In this document: piece after piece, positions 29,786-37,211 of the stretch | How positions within the stretch are numbered: the first letter of the stretch is position 1 | Layout: the number at the start of each line of letters is the position of its first letter | DNA from: CADEED01 sp043747835 | GTDB lineage: Bacteria > Pseudomonadota > Gammaproteobacteria > Steroidobacterales > Steroidobacteraceae | NCBI GenBank assembly: GCA_043747835.1 | Contig: JAYTOK010000038.1 | Location: forward strand, 1 to 37,211 | Direction: 5' to 3' | Length of the DNA stretch: 37,211 nt | Position numbers and translations under genes: made by a program | The notes under the pieces: generated by a model | What the model saw: only the letters and a program-made list of their open reading frames with translations | Database searches by the model: none | What the model was told of the DNA's origin: nothing

Positions 29786-31091
29786 CCAGCACCCGCTCGA
29801 TGTAGACCGCGTTCTCGGTCGGGACCGCCACGCCATTCTCGATGCGCGGCGCGAACCGGGCACGCTTCATCGACGCGACGGCGTTACGCACGATCGCTTC
29901 GGGCACATCGGTGGTGGGAGAGGTCACGTTGTCGACGCGGCCGTCGCGATCGACGTTGAAGTGCATCTCCACGGCCTTCACCACAGCCTCGGTCGGCTCG
30001 AGCTGCGAGCGGTCGATCGAGCTGATCGACGCGCGAATCGCGAGAGGGCGCGGCTTCTCGAGGTAGTGAGTGCTGCCCGCCGCCACGAAAGCCTTCCACG
30101 ACTCGGCGTAGTTGTCGTACGCGCGGCGCAGCGAGTTGGTCGTCAGATACCAGTCGCCGAGATCGGCGAGCACCGCGCCGCGCACGACCTGATCCACTGG
30201 CGAGTTGGCGTCAACGACGGCCAGCGCCGTCGTGAGCGCACTCTCGCCGCGACGCTGCGAGGTGCCGTCGTTGAACACGCCCGCACCCGTCGGGCCCGAG
30301 TTGAAGGTGGCGGAATTGTCCGCGCCTTCCACGCCGTAAAACGCTTCGAGCCGGAACGAACGCGCGATGCCACGCAGCGGGTCCACGCGACGCGGGTCGT
30401 TCGCCGTGCCCGACCGGTTGAGGATCGACAGCGATCGTTCGTATATGGCGCGCTCGGATGTGTACCGGCGCTGCGCTTCGTACCAGCGCGCGACCTTGTC
30501 GAGCCGCTCGAGCAGCTTCGGCGAGTTGCGGCCATACGCCGCTTCCTCGACGCGCAATGCATATCCGGCTTCCTTGTCGGCCTCGGGCCAGCGGCCCGTG
30601 GCGGCGTAAGCGTCGATCAGCGCGTCGATGAACTCGATCTGCCCGACGTTGTAGAGGCCGTCGGTGTTGCGCGAGAGATCGGCGGCGCGCTTGAGCGCGA
30701 CCACGGCCTGTTCCGGATCTCGCGCGCCCAGCAGACTGATGCCGAGACCGTGCAGCGGGCGGATCTGCGCCTTGTCCGCTATCGTTGACTTGGCCTGCAG
30801 GATGTTGAGCGAACGGCGGTAGTTCTCGATCGCCTGCGCGAAGTTCCCGAGCTTGAACTGCACGGTCGCGAGGTTCGTGAGCGGGTTCGTGAGTTGCAGC
30901 TCTTCGGCGCCGTACTGTTGCTCGGTGAGTAGCACGAGCCTTTCGGCGAGCGGCTGCGCGTCTGCCCACTGCTTCGAGTCGTACTTGGCGCGGAATTCCT
31001 GGTAGACGGCGACGCGTTCGGAGTCGCTGACGGCGAGGGCGGTCGCTGCCTGCAACGCGAGGATGCCGGCGAGAACGAGTCGGGTGCGCAT
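29694..31091 (-). CDS. Exported TPR-repeat protein with TonB C-terminal-like domain
   Basis: A 465-residue protein with a signal peptide (residues 1-20, ending ALA). Residues about 25-230 carry TPR-like repeats (AEELQLTNPLTNLATVQFKLGNFAQAIENYRRSL and similar). Residues 369-440 match a TonB C-terminal fold (VEMHFNVDRDGRVDNVTSP..., ASMKRARFAPRIENGVAV). A Pro/Ala/Glu/Lys-rich tail follows. There is no N-terminal TM anchor as in true TonB, so it is not an energy transducer of the usual type. It starts 10 bp after the CFA-like gene on the same strand, and its tail overlaps the convergent lipoprotein gene by 92 bp. The ATG at 31091 starts the signal peptide. Confidence 0.85.
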   Translation of the reverse strand: MRTRLVLAGILALQAATALAVSDSERVAVYQEFRAKYDSKQWADAQPLAERLVLLTEQQYGAEELQLTNPLTNLATVQFKLGNFAQAIENYRRSLNILQAKSTIADKAQIRPLHGLGISLLGARDPEQAVVALKRAADLSRNTDGLYNVGQIEFIDALIDAYAATGRWPEADKEAGYALRVEEAAYGRNSPKLLERLDKVARWYEAQRRYTSERAIYERSLSILNRSGTANDPRRVDPLRGIARSFRLEAFYGVEGADNSATFNSGPTGAGVFNDGTSQRRGESALTTALAVVDANSPVDQVVRGAVLADLGDWYLTTNSLRRAYDNYAESWKAFVAAGSTHYLEKPRPLAIRASISSIDRSQLEPTEAVVKAVEMHFNVDRDGRVDNVTSPTTDVPEAIVRNAVASMKRARFAPRIENGVAVPTENAVYIERVLVRVSPESGTSATPAPAPSAEKAEEPKPDPK

Positions 31092-31101
31092 GCGCACGAC
31101 T

Positions 31102-32154
31102 CTACCGCTTTTCAAAGAGGTAGTGCGATACCAGCCATTCGCGGCCGCCCGCATATCCCCAGAGCTCGGCACAGGACATGAAGAAGACACGCCAGTACAC
31201 CCACCAGCGCAGCGCCTGCTCCGTTCCGTACGTGCGTTCCAGCACCGGCATGATGTCGTCGCGATGACGATCCATGTTCTGGAGCCAGGCTTCGCTCGTG
31301 AGCTGGTAGTGCCAGCCGGGAACGTTCCAGTGGTCGACGAGCAGCACGTCGCGCTGGAAATACAGCAGCAGATCGTCGCTCGGCATGATGCCGCCGGTGA
31401 AGAAATACTTCGCCATCCAGTCCGTCTCGTCGCGGACCTCGAACGGATAGGCGAAGCGGGCATGCGTGAAGATGTGTACGAAAAGCGTGGCCTTGGGTGC
31501 CAGCCACGATGCGACGCGCTCCATCAGCGTGTCGTAGTTGCGCATGTGCTCGAACATCTCCACCGAGACGATGCGGTCGAAGCGCGTGTCGCCGGGGAAG
31601 CTGAGCGCGTTCACGTCGCAGGTGATCACCTCGAGATTGAGCAGGTTGCGTTGCCGCGCCTGCTCGTCGATGTGCAGCTTCTGCGTGCGCGAGTTCGATA
31701 CCGCGGTGATGCGCGCATTCGGGTAGTTGGCGGCTATCCACAGGCTCAACGATCCCCAGCCACAACCCAGTTCGAGGATGCGTTCGCCGTCCGCGAGGCG
31801 TGCGCGCTGGCAGGTGAGCGCGAGCATGCGGGCCTCGGCCGCGTCGAGATTCTCGGCGGGTTGCGCGCTCGGGTGAGAGTAGTAACAACTCGAGTACTTC
31901 AGATGTTTGCCAAGCACGCGCGTGTAGAACTCCGTCGGCACCTCGTAGTGCTGCTCGTTGGCGGCGGCGGTTTCGATCGCGACGGGGCTCGTGCACAGCC
32001 GGCGGATGAAATCCGCGAGACGCTGCTGCTGCGCCTCGGGATCGCCCGCGTCCTCCTCGCGCAGCCGCGCGGCCAGCAACGAGCGGATGCGCCAGCGGAT
32101 CACGAAGTCGGGAACGAGGTCGCGCTCGAGAAGGCGCATGGCGAGGGAGCTCAT
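31102..32154 (-). CDS. Cyclopropane-fatty-acyl-phospholipid synthase-family methyltransferase
   Basis: A 350-residue SAM-dependent methyltransferase of the CFA/mycolic acid methyltransferase family. The SAM-binding motif is LELGCGWG (127-134); the family-typical HYEVPTEFYTRVLGKHLKYSSCYY (69-92), SVEMFEHMRNY and FFTGGIMPSDDLLLYFQRD are present. Members methylenate unsaturated acyl chains of membrane phospholipids, but this shorter subgroup (often next to DUF1475/DUF2062 genes) may act on another lipid. The ATG overlaps the DUF2062 stop (ATGA), so the two are translationally coupled. Confidence 0.9.
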   Translation of the reverse strand: MSSLAMRLLERDLVPDFVIRWRIRSLLAARLREEDAGDPEAQQQRLADFIRRLCTSPVAIETAAANEQHYEVPTEFYTRVLGKHLKYSSCYYSHPSAQPAENLDAAEARMLALTCQRARLADGERILELGCGWGSLSLWIAANYPNARITAVSNSRTQKLHIDEQARQRNLLNLEVITCDVNALSFPGDTRFDRIVSVEMFEHMRNYDTLMERVASWLAPKATLFVHIFTHARFAYPFEVRDETDWMAKYFFTGGIMPSDDLLLYFQRDVLLVDHWNVPGWHYQLTSEAWLQNMDRHRDDIMPVLERTYGTEQALRWWVYWRVFFMSCAELWGYAGGREWLVSHYLFEKR

Positions 32155-32627
32155 CGAACGTCCTGCAGGGTGGAAGGGGAGAGGCGGCGAAAGACGGGAA
32201 GTAGCGCGCGGTACAGCACGAGCGCGGCCAGCGGCGCGAGCACGATCCAGCCGAGCGTCGCGTGGACGATGGCGGTGGCGAGCACGGTCACCGCGTGAAC
32301 CGCGCCCTGGGACAGAAGCGTCAGGCCGCTGTCGAGCGTGATCGGAAACCGTGGCGCCTGCACGAGCCACTCACCGAAACGCAGGAACGGAATGATCAGC
32401 AGCAACTGCAACGGCGTCAGTAGATAGTTGACGAGCTGGATGGCCGGCATGTTGAGCTTCAGCGCCAGCGCGATCAGCGCACACAGCGCGGTCGAGACGC
32501 CGAGCACCGGCACGAGCCCGATCGCGATGCCGAGCGCGAGACTCAGCGCGAGCTTGTCGGGCGTTACTCCCTGGCGCAGCAGCGCGAGCAGGGGAGCCAC
32601 GAGGCGGCGTTGGAAGAAATCTCTCAT
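32151..32627 (-). CDS. DUF2062-family membrane protein
   Basis: A 158-residue protein with about three hydrophobic helices, matching DUF2062: PDKLALSLALGIAIGLVPVLGVST near the start, LNMPAIQLVNYLLTPLQLLLIIPFLRFGEWL in the middle. The ATG at 32627 starts at this conserved region; the longer open frame upstream is only a shadow of neighbouring genes. It lies 5 bp after the DUF1475 gene and overlaps the CFA-like gene by ATGA. Inner-membrane protein of unknown function, presumably serving the same lipid-modification operon. Confidence 0.87.
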   Translation of the reverse strand: MRDFFQRRLVAPLLALLRQGVTPDKLALSLALGIAIGLVPVLGVSTALCALIALALKLNMPAIQLVNYLLTPLQLLLIIPFLRFGEWLVQAPRFPITLDSGLTLLSQGAVHAVTVLATAIVHATLGWIVLAPLAALVLYRALLPVFRRLSPSTLQDVR

Positions 32628-32632
32628 GGGGT

Positions 32633-32977
32633 TCAGGCATTGCGCGCGGAGAGCAACACCGCCATCGAATCGGCGGATTTCAGGCGCGCGAGTTGCCGCA
32701 GCACGTACGCCGCCATCGCCATGTTGCCGAGGAGCATGATAGCGACGAACCAGGCGACGCGCGGCAACGCTCGCGGCTCCTTCCAGAGCACCCAGACGTA
32801 GAAGGTGATGAAGCCGTAGTACGCGTCGATCAGCGTCGCGATCGTCCAGAGGTTGTCGGGCGGCGTAGTGAGTCCGCCCCAATCGAGGACCGATTGTTGG
32901 GTGCTGACCCAGCCGGTGAAGCCGAGCAGCGAGAGGAGAATGAAGGCGAACAGCCATTGCAGGGCTCGTTTGTGCAT
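32633..32977 (-). CDS. DUF1475-like small membrane protein
   Basis: A 114-residue protein with three hydrophobic helices (about 8-27, 43-65, 73-95). The central LWTIATLIDAYYGFITFYVWVLWKEP resembles the DUF1475 family. It begins the minus-strand operon DUF1475-DUF2062-CFA-like-TPR, and is divergent from the FMN reductase gene over 130 bp, where the promoters of both should lie. Function unknown. Confidence 0.8.
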   Translation of the reverse strand: MHKRALQWLFAFILLSLLGFTGWVSTQQSVLDWGGLTTPPDNLWTIATLIDAYYGFITFYVWVLWKEPRALPRVAWFVAIMLLGNMAMAAYVLRQLARLKSADSMAVLLSARNA

Positions 32978-33107
32978 CGCGGCGCTCGGGTTGGGGACTC
33001 ACGGGATCATACGAGAGCGGGAACGCGCTGGATGCAGCGCGGCGGGCCTCTGTCCTTCCTACAGATCGGCGCCGCGAATCTGCGATATTGGGCGTCAGGA
33101 GTCGAAA

Positions 33108-33659
33108 ATGCCCAAGCAGATCGGATACGTCATCGGCAGCCTTCGCCAGGAGTCGTTCAACCGCAAACTCGCGGCCGCGCTCATCAAGCTCGGCCCACCG
33201 GATTTCACGTTCAAGGAACTCAAGATCGGCGACCTGCCGCTCTACAACCAGGACGACGACAAGACGCAGGCGCCCGAGGTGCTGAGACTCAAGAGCGAGA
33301 TCCGCTCCTGCGACGCCGTCCTGTTCGTCATCCCGGAATACAACCGTTCGATTCCGGGCGTGCTCAAGAATGCGCTGGACCATGCGTCGCGGCCCTACGG
33401 ACAGAACGCGTGGGCCGGCAAAGCGGCGGGCGTCATCGGCAGTTCGGTCGGGGCGATCGGCACGGCTGTCGCGCAACAGCACCTGCGCACCATCCTTGCG
33501 TATCTCGACATGCCGACGCTCGGGCAACCCGAGGTGTACCTCCAGGTGAAGGACGGCTTCTTCGACGACGCGGGAAACTTTGCCAACGCCGAAACGAAGA
33601 AATTCCTGAACGGCTGGATGGACAAGTACGTCGCGTGGGTGAAGCGGCTAACGAGTTGA
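33108..33659 (+). CDS. NADPH-dependent FMN reductase-family flavoprotein
   Basis: A 183-residue flavodoxin-fold reductase. The FMN phosphate loop is GSLRQESFNRKLA (residues 10-22), and the PEYNRSIPGVLKNALDHASRP segment (about 78-98) is the family signature. AGVIGSSVGAIGTAVAQQHLR follows. Members reduce quinones, azo compounds or chromate with NAD(P)H; the physiological substrate is not evident. The ATG at 33108 has a good AGGAG at the right distance; the upstream open frame is spurious. Confidence 0.92.
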   Translation: MPKQIGYVIGSLRQESFNRKLAAALIKLGPPDFTFKELKIGDLPLYNQDDDKTQAPEVLRLKSEIRSCDAVLFVIPEYNRSIPGVLKNALDHASRPYGQNAWAGKAAGVIGSSVGAIGTAVAQQHLRTILAYLDMPTLGQPEVYLQVKDGFFDDAGNFANAETKKFLNGWMDKYVAWVKRLTS

Positions 33660-33698
33660 GGCCGCGCCCGACAAAATTTTCTTGATAAGCTGCGGCGC

Positions 33699-34418
33699 GT
33701 GAGCACAACTCCCAAAAACGCGCTTCTCGCGGGCGCATCCGGACTCGTCGGCGGTTTCCTGCTGAAGGCACTGCTGGACGCACCCGACTACACCCGCACC
33801 TATGCCTTGACCCGCCGGCCGCTCGGCCGCGAGCACCCGAAGCTCGCGAACCGCATCGTCAACTTCGATCGGCTGGGCGAGCAGCTCAAGAGCCTCGTCG
33901 TCCAGGACGCGTTCTGCGCCATCGGCACCACGATCGGCGACGCGGGTTCGCAGGAAGCGTTTCGCAAGGCGGACGTCGACGCGGTGCTGCTGTTCGCGCG
34001 CGCCGCGCGTGCCGCGCAGGCCACGCGATTCGTCGTCGTCTCCTCGGTGGGCGCGGATTCGAGTTCGTCGAAGTTCTACCTGCGCACCAAGGGCGAGATG
34101 GAAGAGGCGGTTTCGGATCTGGGCTTCGCCTCGGTCGACATCCTGCAGCCGAGTCTCTTGTTAGGACCTCGCAAGCAACTGCGCCCGCTCGAGATCACCG
34201 GGCGGATCTTCGCGCCGCTCATCAACCCGCTGCTCACGGGGACGCGCGAAGCCCTGCGTGCGATCCCGGCGGAGGTCGTCGGCCAGGCGATGCTGGGCGC
34301 CGCGCGCTCCGGCAGGCGTGGCGTTTACCGCTACACGCACGCCGAGATCCGCAAGCTCGCGGAAGTCCGTCCGACGCAGCCGAATCCCGCCTACGCGGCC
34401 AAAAAGACGTCCGCCTGA
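33699..34418 (+). CDS. NAD(P)-binding Rossmann-fold protein (atypical SDR, HTATIP2-like)
   Basis: A 239-residue atypical short-chain dehydrogenase. The N-terminal LLAGASGLVGGFLL is the dinucleotide-binding loop. DAFCAIGTTIGDAGSQEAFRKADVDAV and RFVVVSSVGADSSSSKFYLRTKGEMEEAV match the group including YbjT/HTATIP2-like proteins, often electron-carrier-binding regulators or oxidoreductases. LQPSLLLGPR follows. The start is a GTG, 39 bp after the FMN reductase stop, so the two could be co-transcribed. Substrate unknown. Confidence 0.87.
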   Translation: MSTTPKNALLAGASGLVGGFLLKALLDAPDYTRTYALTRRPLGREHPKLANRIVNFDRLGEQLKSLVVQDAFCAIGTTIGDAGSQEAFRKADVDAVLLFARAARAAQATRFVVVSSVGADSSSSKFYLRTKGEMEEAVSDLGFASVDILQPSLLLGPRKQLRPLEITGRIFAPLINPLLTGTREALRAIPAEVVGQAMLGAARSGRRGVYRYTHAEIRKLAEVRPTQPNPAYAAKKTSA

Positions 34419-34442
34419 GTCCGGTGGCACCGCAACCGTGAC

Positions 34443-34462
34443 GCGGCGCGCATTTGCGCCGC
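34443..34462 (+). terminator. GC-rich hairpin in the spacer before the GGDEF-EAL gene
   Basis: GCGGCGC (34443-34449) pairs with GCGCCGC (34456-34462) around a 6-base loop, 24 bases after the preceding stop. No T-tract follows (CCCCATT), so termination is uncertain. The other bases of the 34419-34551 spacer show nothing I can name. Confidence 0.3.
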
Positions 34463-34551
34463 CCCCCATTCCGTAAAGTCCGGACGTCAGCGGCATTCCC
34501 CCGTCGTTGTATCGACGCAACCGGGCGCGTGGGCCTTTCGGCAAAACATAG

Positions 34552-37092
34552 ATGATCGGCAATCCTTACAGCTCCGTATTGAGCAGCGGTCTCACGCGCC
34601 GGCTGTGGCTCATCATCTCGCTTGCGATGCTGGTCCCGGTCAGTCTCGCCTCGCTGTCGCGCTGGTTCGAGGCCGAAGAACGCCGCGCCAACCACCAGAA
34701 CCAGGAACTCACCGCGCTGTCGCGCGACAAGGCGTCGTCGCTGCTCTTCAACTCACGCGGAGTGCCCGAGGATTACGCGCGCGGACTCGATGGTCGTTAC
34801 CTCGTCGTGCTCGATGGCGTGGGCGCCGCGCGCTTCGCGAGCGCGCCGGTGCCGGATGAGCTGATCCAGTTGTTCGGCCAGCGCGCGCCGCACACAGGCG
34901 ACGTGGCGGGCGGCACGACGATCCTCGCGTGGTATGCCTCCGGTCGCGAATGGCGCGGCGCGATGACGCGGGTGCCGCCGAGCGATCCGCGGGACGTGCT
35001 CTCCGCGAACACCGTGGTCGTCTTCGCTCCCGAAGCGACGTTCGGCGCCACGCTCGCCGACGGAGTGCCGATGGCGCTCGGTCTCTTCGCGCTTGCGATC
35101 GTGATGTCGTTCGCGGCCGCCGCGGTGATCGCCGAACGCTACCTGCCGCCGTTGCGCGCGCTGCATCGCGCGATTGCCCGCCTGCGCGAGCGCCGCTTCG
35201 AAACGCTGCCGCGGCTCGCGGTGAACGAGCTCGCGCCGCTCGAACGCGAGTTCAACGTGACGTCGATGTCCTTGCAGCGCGACTGGCGCGCGTTCGAGGT
35301 GCTCGGCGAAGTCGATCGCGCGCTGCTCGCCGCCAGCGAGATCGATCGTGCGTTGGACATCGTATTGCCGAAATTCCGCGAGCTCACGCGCGCGCAATGC
35401 GTGGGCGTCATCCTGCTCGATCCGACCGCGCATGCGCACGGGCGTCTGTTCATGGCCGCGCTCGGCGCCGACGAGCTGCCGGTGCAGCGCGTGACGTTCG
35501 ATCCGGCGATGATCGCGACAGTGCGCGAGACACCCGAGGGCATGACCGTCGCGCGCCTCGAAGAGTCGCGCCACGCATTCCTCACGTCCATGGGCGATTT
35601 GGGCGCCGAGTTCTTCTGGCTGTGGCCGGTGGTCGACGAGGACCGTCTGGCCGCGATGCTCATTGTGGGATATCACGGAGAGCCCGCGCGCGATCCGGCC
35701 GTCGCCGATTACGGCGCGGCATTCGCGGAGCGGCTGCGGGCCGCGTTGTCCAACAGCGCGCGCGACGAGCGCCTCTATCGTCAGGCGCACTACGACCCGC
35801 TCACGCAATTGCCGAATCGCGCGTTGTTCCGCGATCGCCTGTCGCAGGAACTCGCCGCCTCCGCGACCGGACTCTCGCGCGGGGCGCTCATGTACGTCGA
35901 TCTCGATCACTTCAAGCGCGTCAACGACACGCTCGGGCACAGCGCGGGCGACCAGTTGCTGTCCATCGTGGCCCATCGTCTGAAAGCGTGCACGAAGGAG
36001 GGCGACACTGTCGCGCGTCTCGGCGGCGACGAGTTCACCGTGCTGCTGCGTAACGTCGGCGATGCGGAGACCGTGCGCCTGATCGCGGACCGCGTGATCC
36101 GCTCGCTCGCGTTACCCGCGAATCTTTCCGGTCGCGACTACCAGATGCGCGCGAGCGTCGGCGTCACCTTGTTCCCCGACGACGGCACCGATCTCGAGGA
36201 CGTGATCCGGCAGGCGGATCTCGCGATGTATCGCGCGAAGGCGCAGGGTCGCGGCCGCGCGATCTTCTTCGAGCGCGAGATGGCGCAGCGCCGCGCGAGC
36301 TTCACGGATTCCGGATTGCATCGCGCGCTGCGGCGCCGCGAGCTATCGCTGTTCTACCAGCCGCAGTTCAATCTCGCGGACGGCCGGCTCTGCGGCGTCG
36401 AGGCGCTGCTGCGCTGGCAGACCCGCTACGACGGCATCAAACTACCCGGCGAATTCATTCCGGCGGCCGAACACTCGGGCCTCATCACCGACATCGGCGG
36501 CTTCGTGCTCGACACCGCCTGCGCGCAGTTCGCGGAGTGGCAGCGCGTTGGCATCGCGCCGCGCATGTTCTCGGTGAACGTCTCCGTCCATCAGCTCAAG
36601 GACGCGGGCTTCGTGCGGATGGTCCAGACCGCGCTCGAGAAGCATCGCATCGCGCCGGCCAGCCTCGAGCTCGAACTCGTGGAGTCCGTGCTCGCCGACC
36701 AGGAGGTCGAGGAGCCGTTGCGCGCCGTCGCCGCCCTGGGCGTGAAGCTCGCGCTCGACGATTTCGGCACCGGCTATTCGTCGCTGAATTATTTACGACG
36801 CTACCCCGTTCACACCGTGAAGCTCGATCGCAGCTTCCTCGATGAAGTCCCACAGAACGATTCCGCGGGTGCACTGGTCGAATCCGTCATCACCATGGCG
36901 CACACGCTGGGAAAACGAGTGACGGCGGAAGGCGTCGAGTCGGGCGCGCAGCTCGAATTCCTGCGCGCGCGCGGCTGCGAATCCGCGCAGGGCTTTTATC
37001 TGGCCCGTCCGATGTCGGCGTCCGCGCTCACCGAGATTCTCGAGTCGCGCCGGCCAGGATCGGAGATCGGGGATGCCAGGGCAGCGGGGTAG
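34552..37092 (+). CDS. Membrane GGDEF-EAL protein (c-di-GMP turnover)
   Basis: An 846-residue inner-membrane signalling protein. TM1 is at about 17-36, a periplasmic sensor at 37-168, TM2 at about 171-195, then a HAMP-like linker and a GAF-like domain (about 250-400). The GGDEF domain (about 412-575) has the intact site GGDEF (491-495); the RxxD product-inhibition site reads KEGD (482-485). The EAL domain (about 587-835) keeps EALLRW (617-622), the Asn of SVNVSVHQL, DDFGTGYSSL (736-745), KLDR and AEGVES, so phosphodiesterase activity is likely. Which activity dominates cannot be told. The ATG at 34552 lacks a clear ribosome-binding site. Confidence 0.93.
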   Translation: MIGNPYSSVLSSGLTRRLWLIISLAMLVPVSLASLSRWFEAEERRANHQNQELTALSRDKASSLLFNSRGVPEDYARGLDGRYLVVLDGVGAARFASAPVPDELIQLFGQRAPHTGDVAGGTTILAWYASGREWRGAMTRVPPSDPRDVLSANTVVVFAPEATFGATLADGVPMALGLFALAIVMSFAAAAVIAERYLPPLRALHRAIARLRERRFETLPRLAVNELAPLEREFNVTSMSLQRDWRAFEVLGEVDRALLAASEIDRALDIVLPKFRELTRAQCVGVILLDPTAHAHGRLFMAALGADELPVQRVTFDPAMIATVRETPEGMTVARLEESRHAFLTSMGDLGAEFFWLWPVVDEDRLAAMLIVGYHGEPARDPAVADYGAAFAERLRAALSNSARDERLYRQAHYDPLTQLPNRALFRDRLSQELAASATGLSRGALMYVDLDHFKRVNDTLGHSAGDQLLSIVAHRLKACTKEGDTVARLGGDEFTVLLRNVGDAETVRLIADRVIRSLALPANLSGRDYQMRASVGVTLFPDDGTDLEDVIRQADLAMYRAKAQGRGRAIFFEREMAQRRASFTDSGLHRALRRRELSLFYQPQFNLADGRLCGVEALLRWQTRYDGIKLPGEFIPAAEHSGLITDIGGFVLDTACAQFAEWQRVGIAPRMFSVNVSVHQLKDAGFVRMVQTALEKHRIAPASLELELVESVLADQEVEEPLRAVAALGVKLALDDFGTGYSSLNYLRRYPVHTVKLDRSFLDEVPQNDSAGALVESVITMAHTLGKRVTAEGVESGAQLEFLRARGCESAQGFYLARPMSASALTEILESRRPGSEIGDARAAG

Positions 37093-37109
37093 GAAAAAGG
37101 GGACAGCAA

Positions 37110-37211
37110 GAAAATGGGGACATTCCCCGTTTCCCCCGGTGGGGCAAAAGGGGAAGGACCTCCTTGAGGTCCGTCCCCTTTTGCTAGGAAACGGGGAATG
37201 TCCCCATTTTC
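37110..37211. repeat. Nested inverted-repeat element at the window edge
   Basis: The outer arms are perfect for 25 bp: 37110-37134 (starting GAAAATGGGGACATTCCCC) and 37187-37211. Inside, GCAAAAGGGGA...GGACCTC (37144-37162) pairs with GAGGTCC...TCCCCTTTTGC (37166-37184) with one A-G mismatch and a 3-base loop. A further GGGGACAGCAAG lies at 37100-37111. The GGGGACA core matches the ilvA palindrome. This looks like a compound REP/BIME-type or MITE-like element; it may continue past the window. Confidence 0.8.

Noticed and set aside
34419..34551. A c-di-GMP riboswitch before the GGDEF-EAL gene
   Set aside because: The spacer has a GC hairpin but lacks the conserved GEMM core sequence, and is short for an aptamer plus expression platform.

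Overview
The window is about 37.2 kb of GC-rich, densely coded DNA. Gene content and style suggest a gammaproteobacterial chromosome, perhaps of the Steroidobacterales/Nevskiales/Xanthomonadales type: a PA0069-type radical SAM gene behind a LexA box, azlCD, a DUF1475-DUF2062-CFA synthase operon, many lipoproteins, and RAYT/REP-like GGGG(A/T)CA palindromes. That placement is inference, because the window holds no rRNA or marker gene. I saw no tRNA, rRNA, CRISPR array or IS transposase. No gap between genes exceeds about 215 bases.

Region 1 (1-15.3 kb) is mostly housekeeping and accessory metabolism. It opens with the 3' part of an acetolactate synthase large subunit (ilvB/ilvI), followed in tight series by a glyoxalase I-like gene and azlC/azlD (branched-chain amino acid export). 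Then come a small membrane protein, a cupin, an exported NAD-epimerase-like protein with an S9 peptidase, a GNAT acetyltransferase, an alpha/beta-hydrolase that lacks its usual catalytic residues, a coiled-coil FHA protein, threonine dehydratase (ilvA), a PGPGW membrane protein, a DUF885 lipoprotein and an MFS transporter.

Region 2 (15.3-17.1 kb) holds a PA0069-family radical SAM protein interrupted by a 157-residue mini-intein placed exactly at the third cysteine of the CxxxCxxC iron-sulfur motif. A perfect-core LexA (SOS) box lies just before the start codon, and a perfect 35-bp-arm palindrome lies upstream.

Region 3 (17.2-29.8 kb) is the most unusual part: ten co-directional genes that look like one trans-envelope phospho-signalling system. 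They encode three lipoproteins (one extremely Gly/Ser rich), a membrane Ser/Thr kinase with periplasmic TPR-like and PEGA-like parts, an FHA-like/TM/PEGA/SUMF1-like fusion, a small exported Pro/Ala-rich protein, a degenerate actin/Hsp70-like ATPase fused to an FHA domain, two membrane-anchored VWA proteins sharing an almost invariant Cys-rich anchor (EVFTLSFLDCICCGFGA), and a fourth lipoprotein. The set recalls the threonine-phosphorylation module of type VI secretion (PpkA, Fha, TagR, TagQ), but no T6SS structural gene is present. I consider it the best candidate for an under-described system. The FHA protein at 8.7 kb, which carries repeated T-x-x-hydrophobic-P motifs, may be a partner.

Region 4 (29.7-37.2 kb) holds a minus-strand operon (DUF1475, DUF2062, CFA-synthase-like methyltransferase, TPR/TonB-C protein). 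The last gene overlaps the end of the region 3 cluster antisense. Next come an NADPH-dependent FMN reductase, a Rossmann NAD(P)-binding protein, a membrane GAF-like/GGDEF/EAL c-di-GMP protein, and a nested inverted-repeat element that runs to the window edge.
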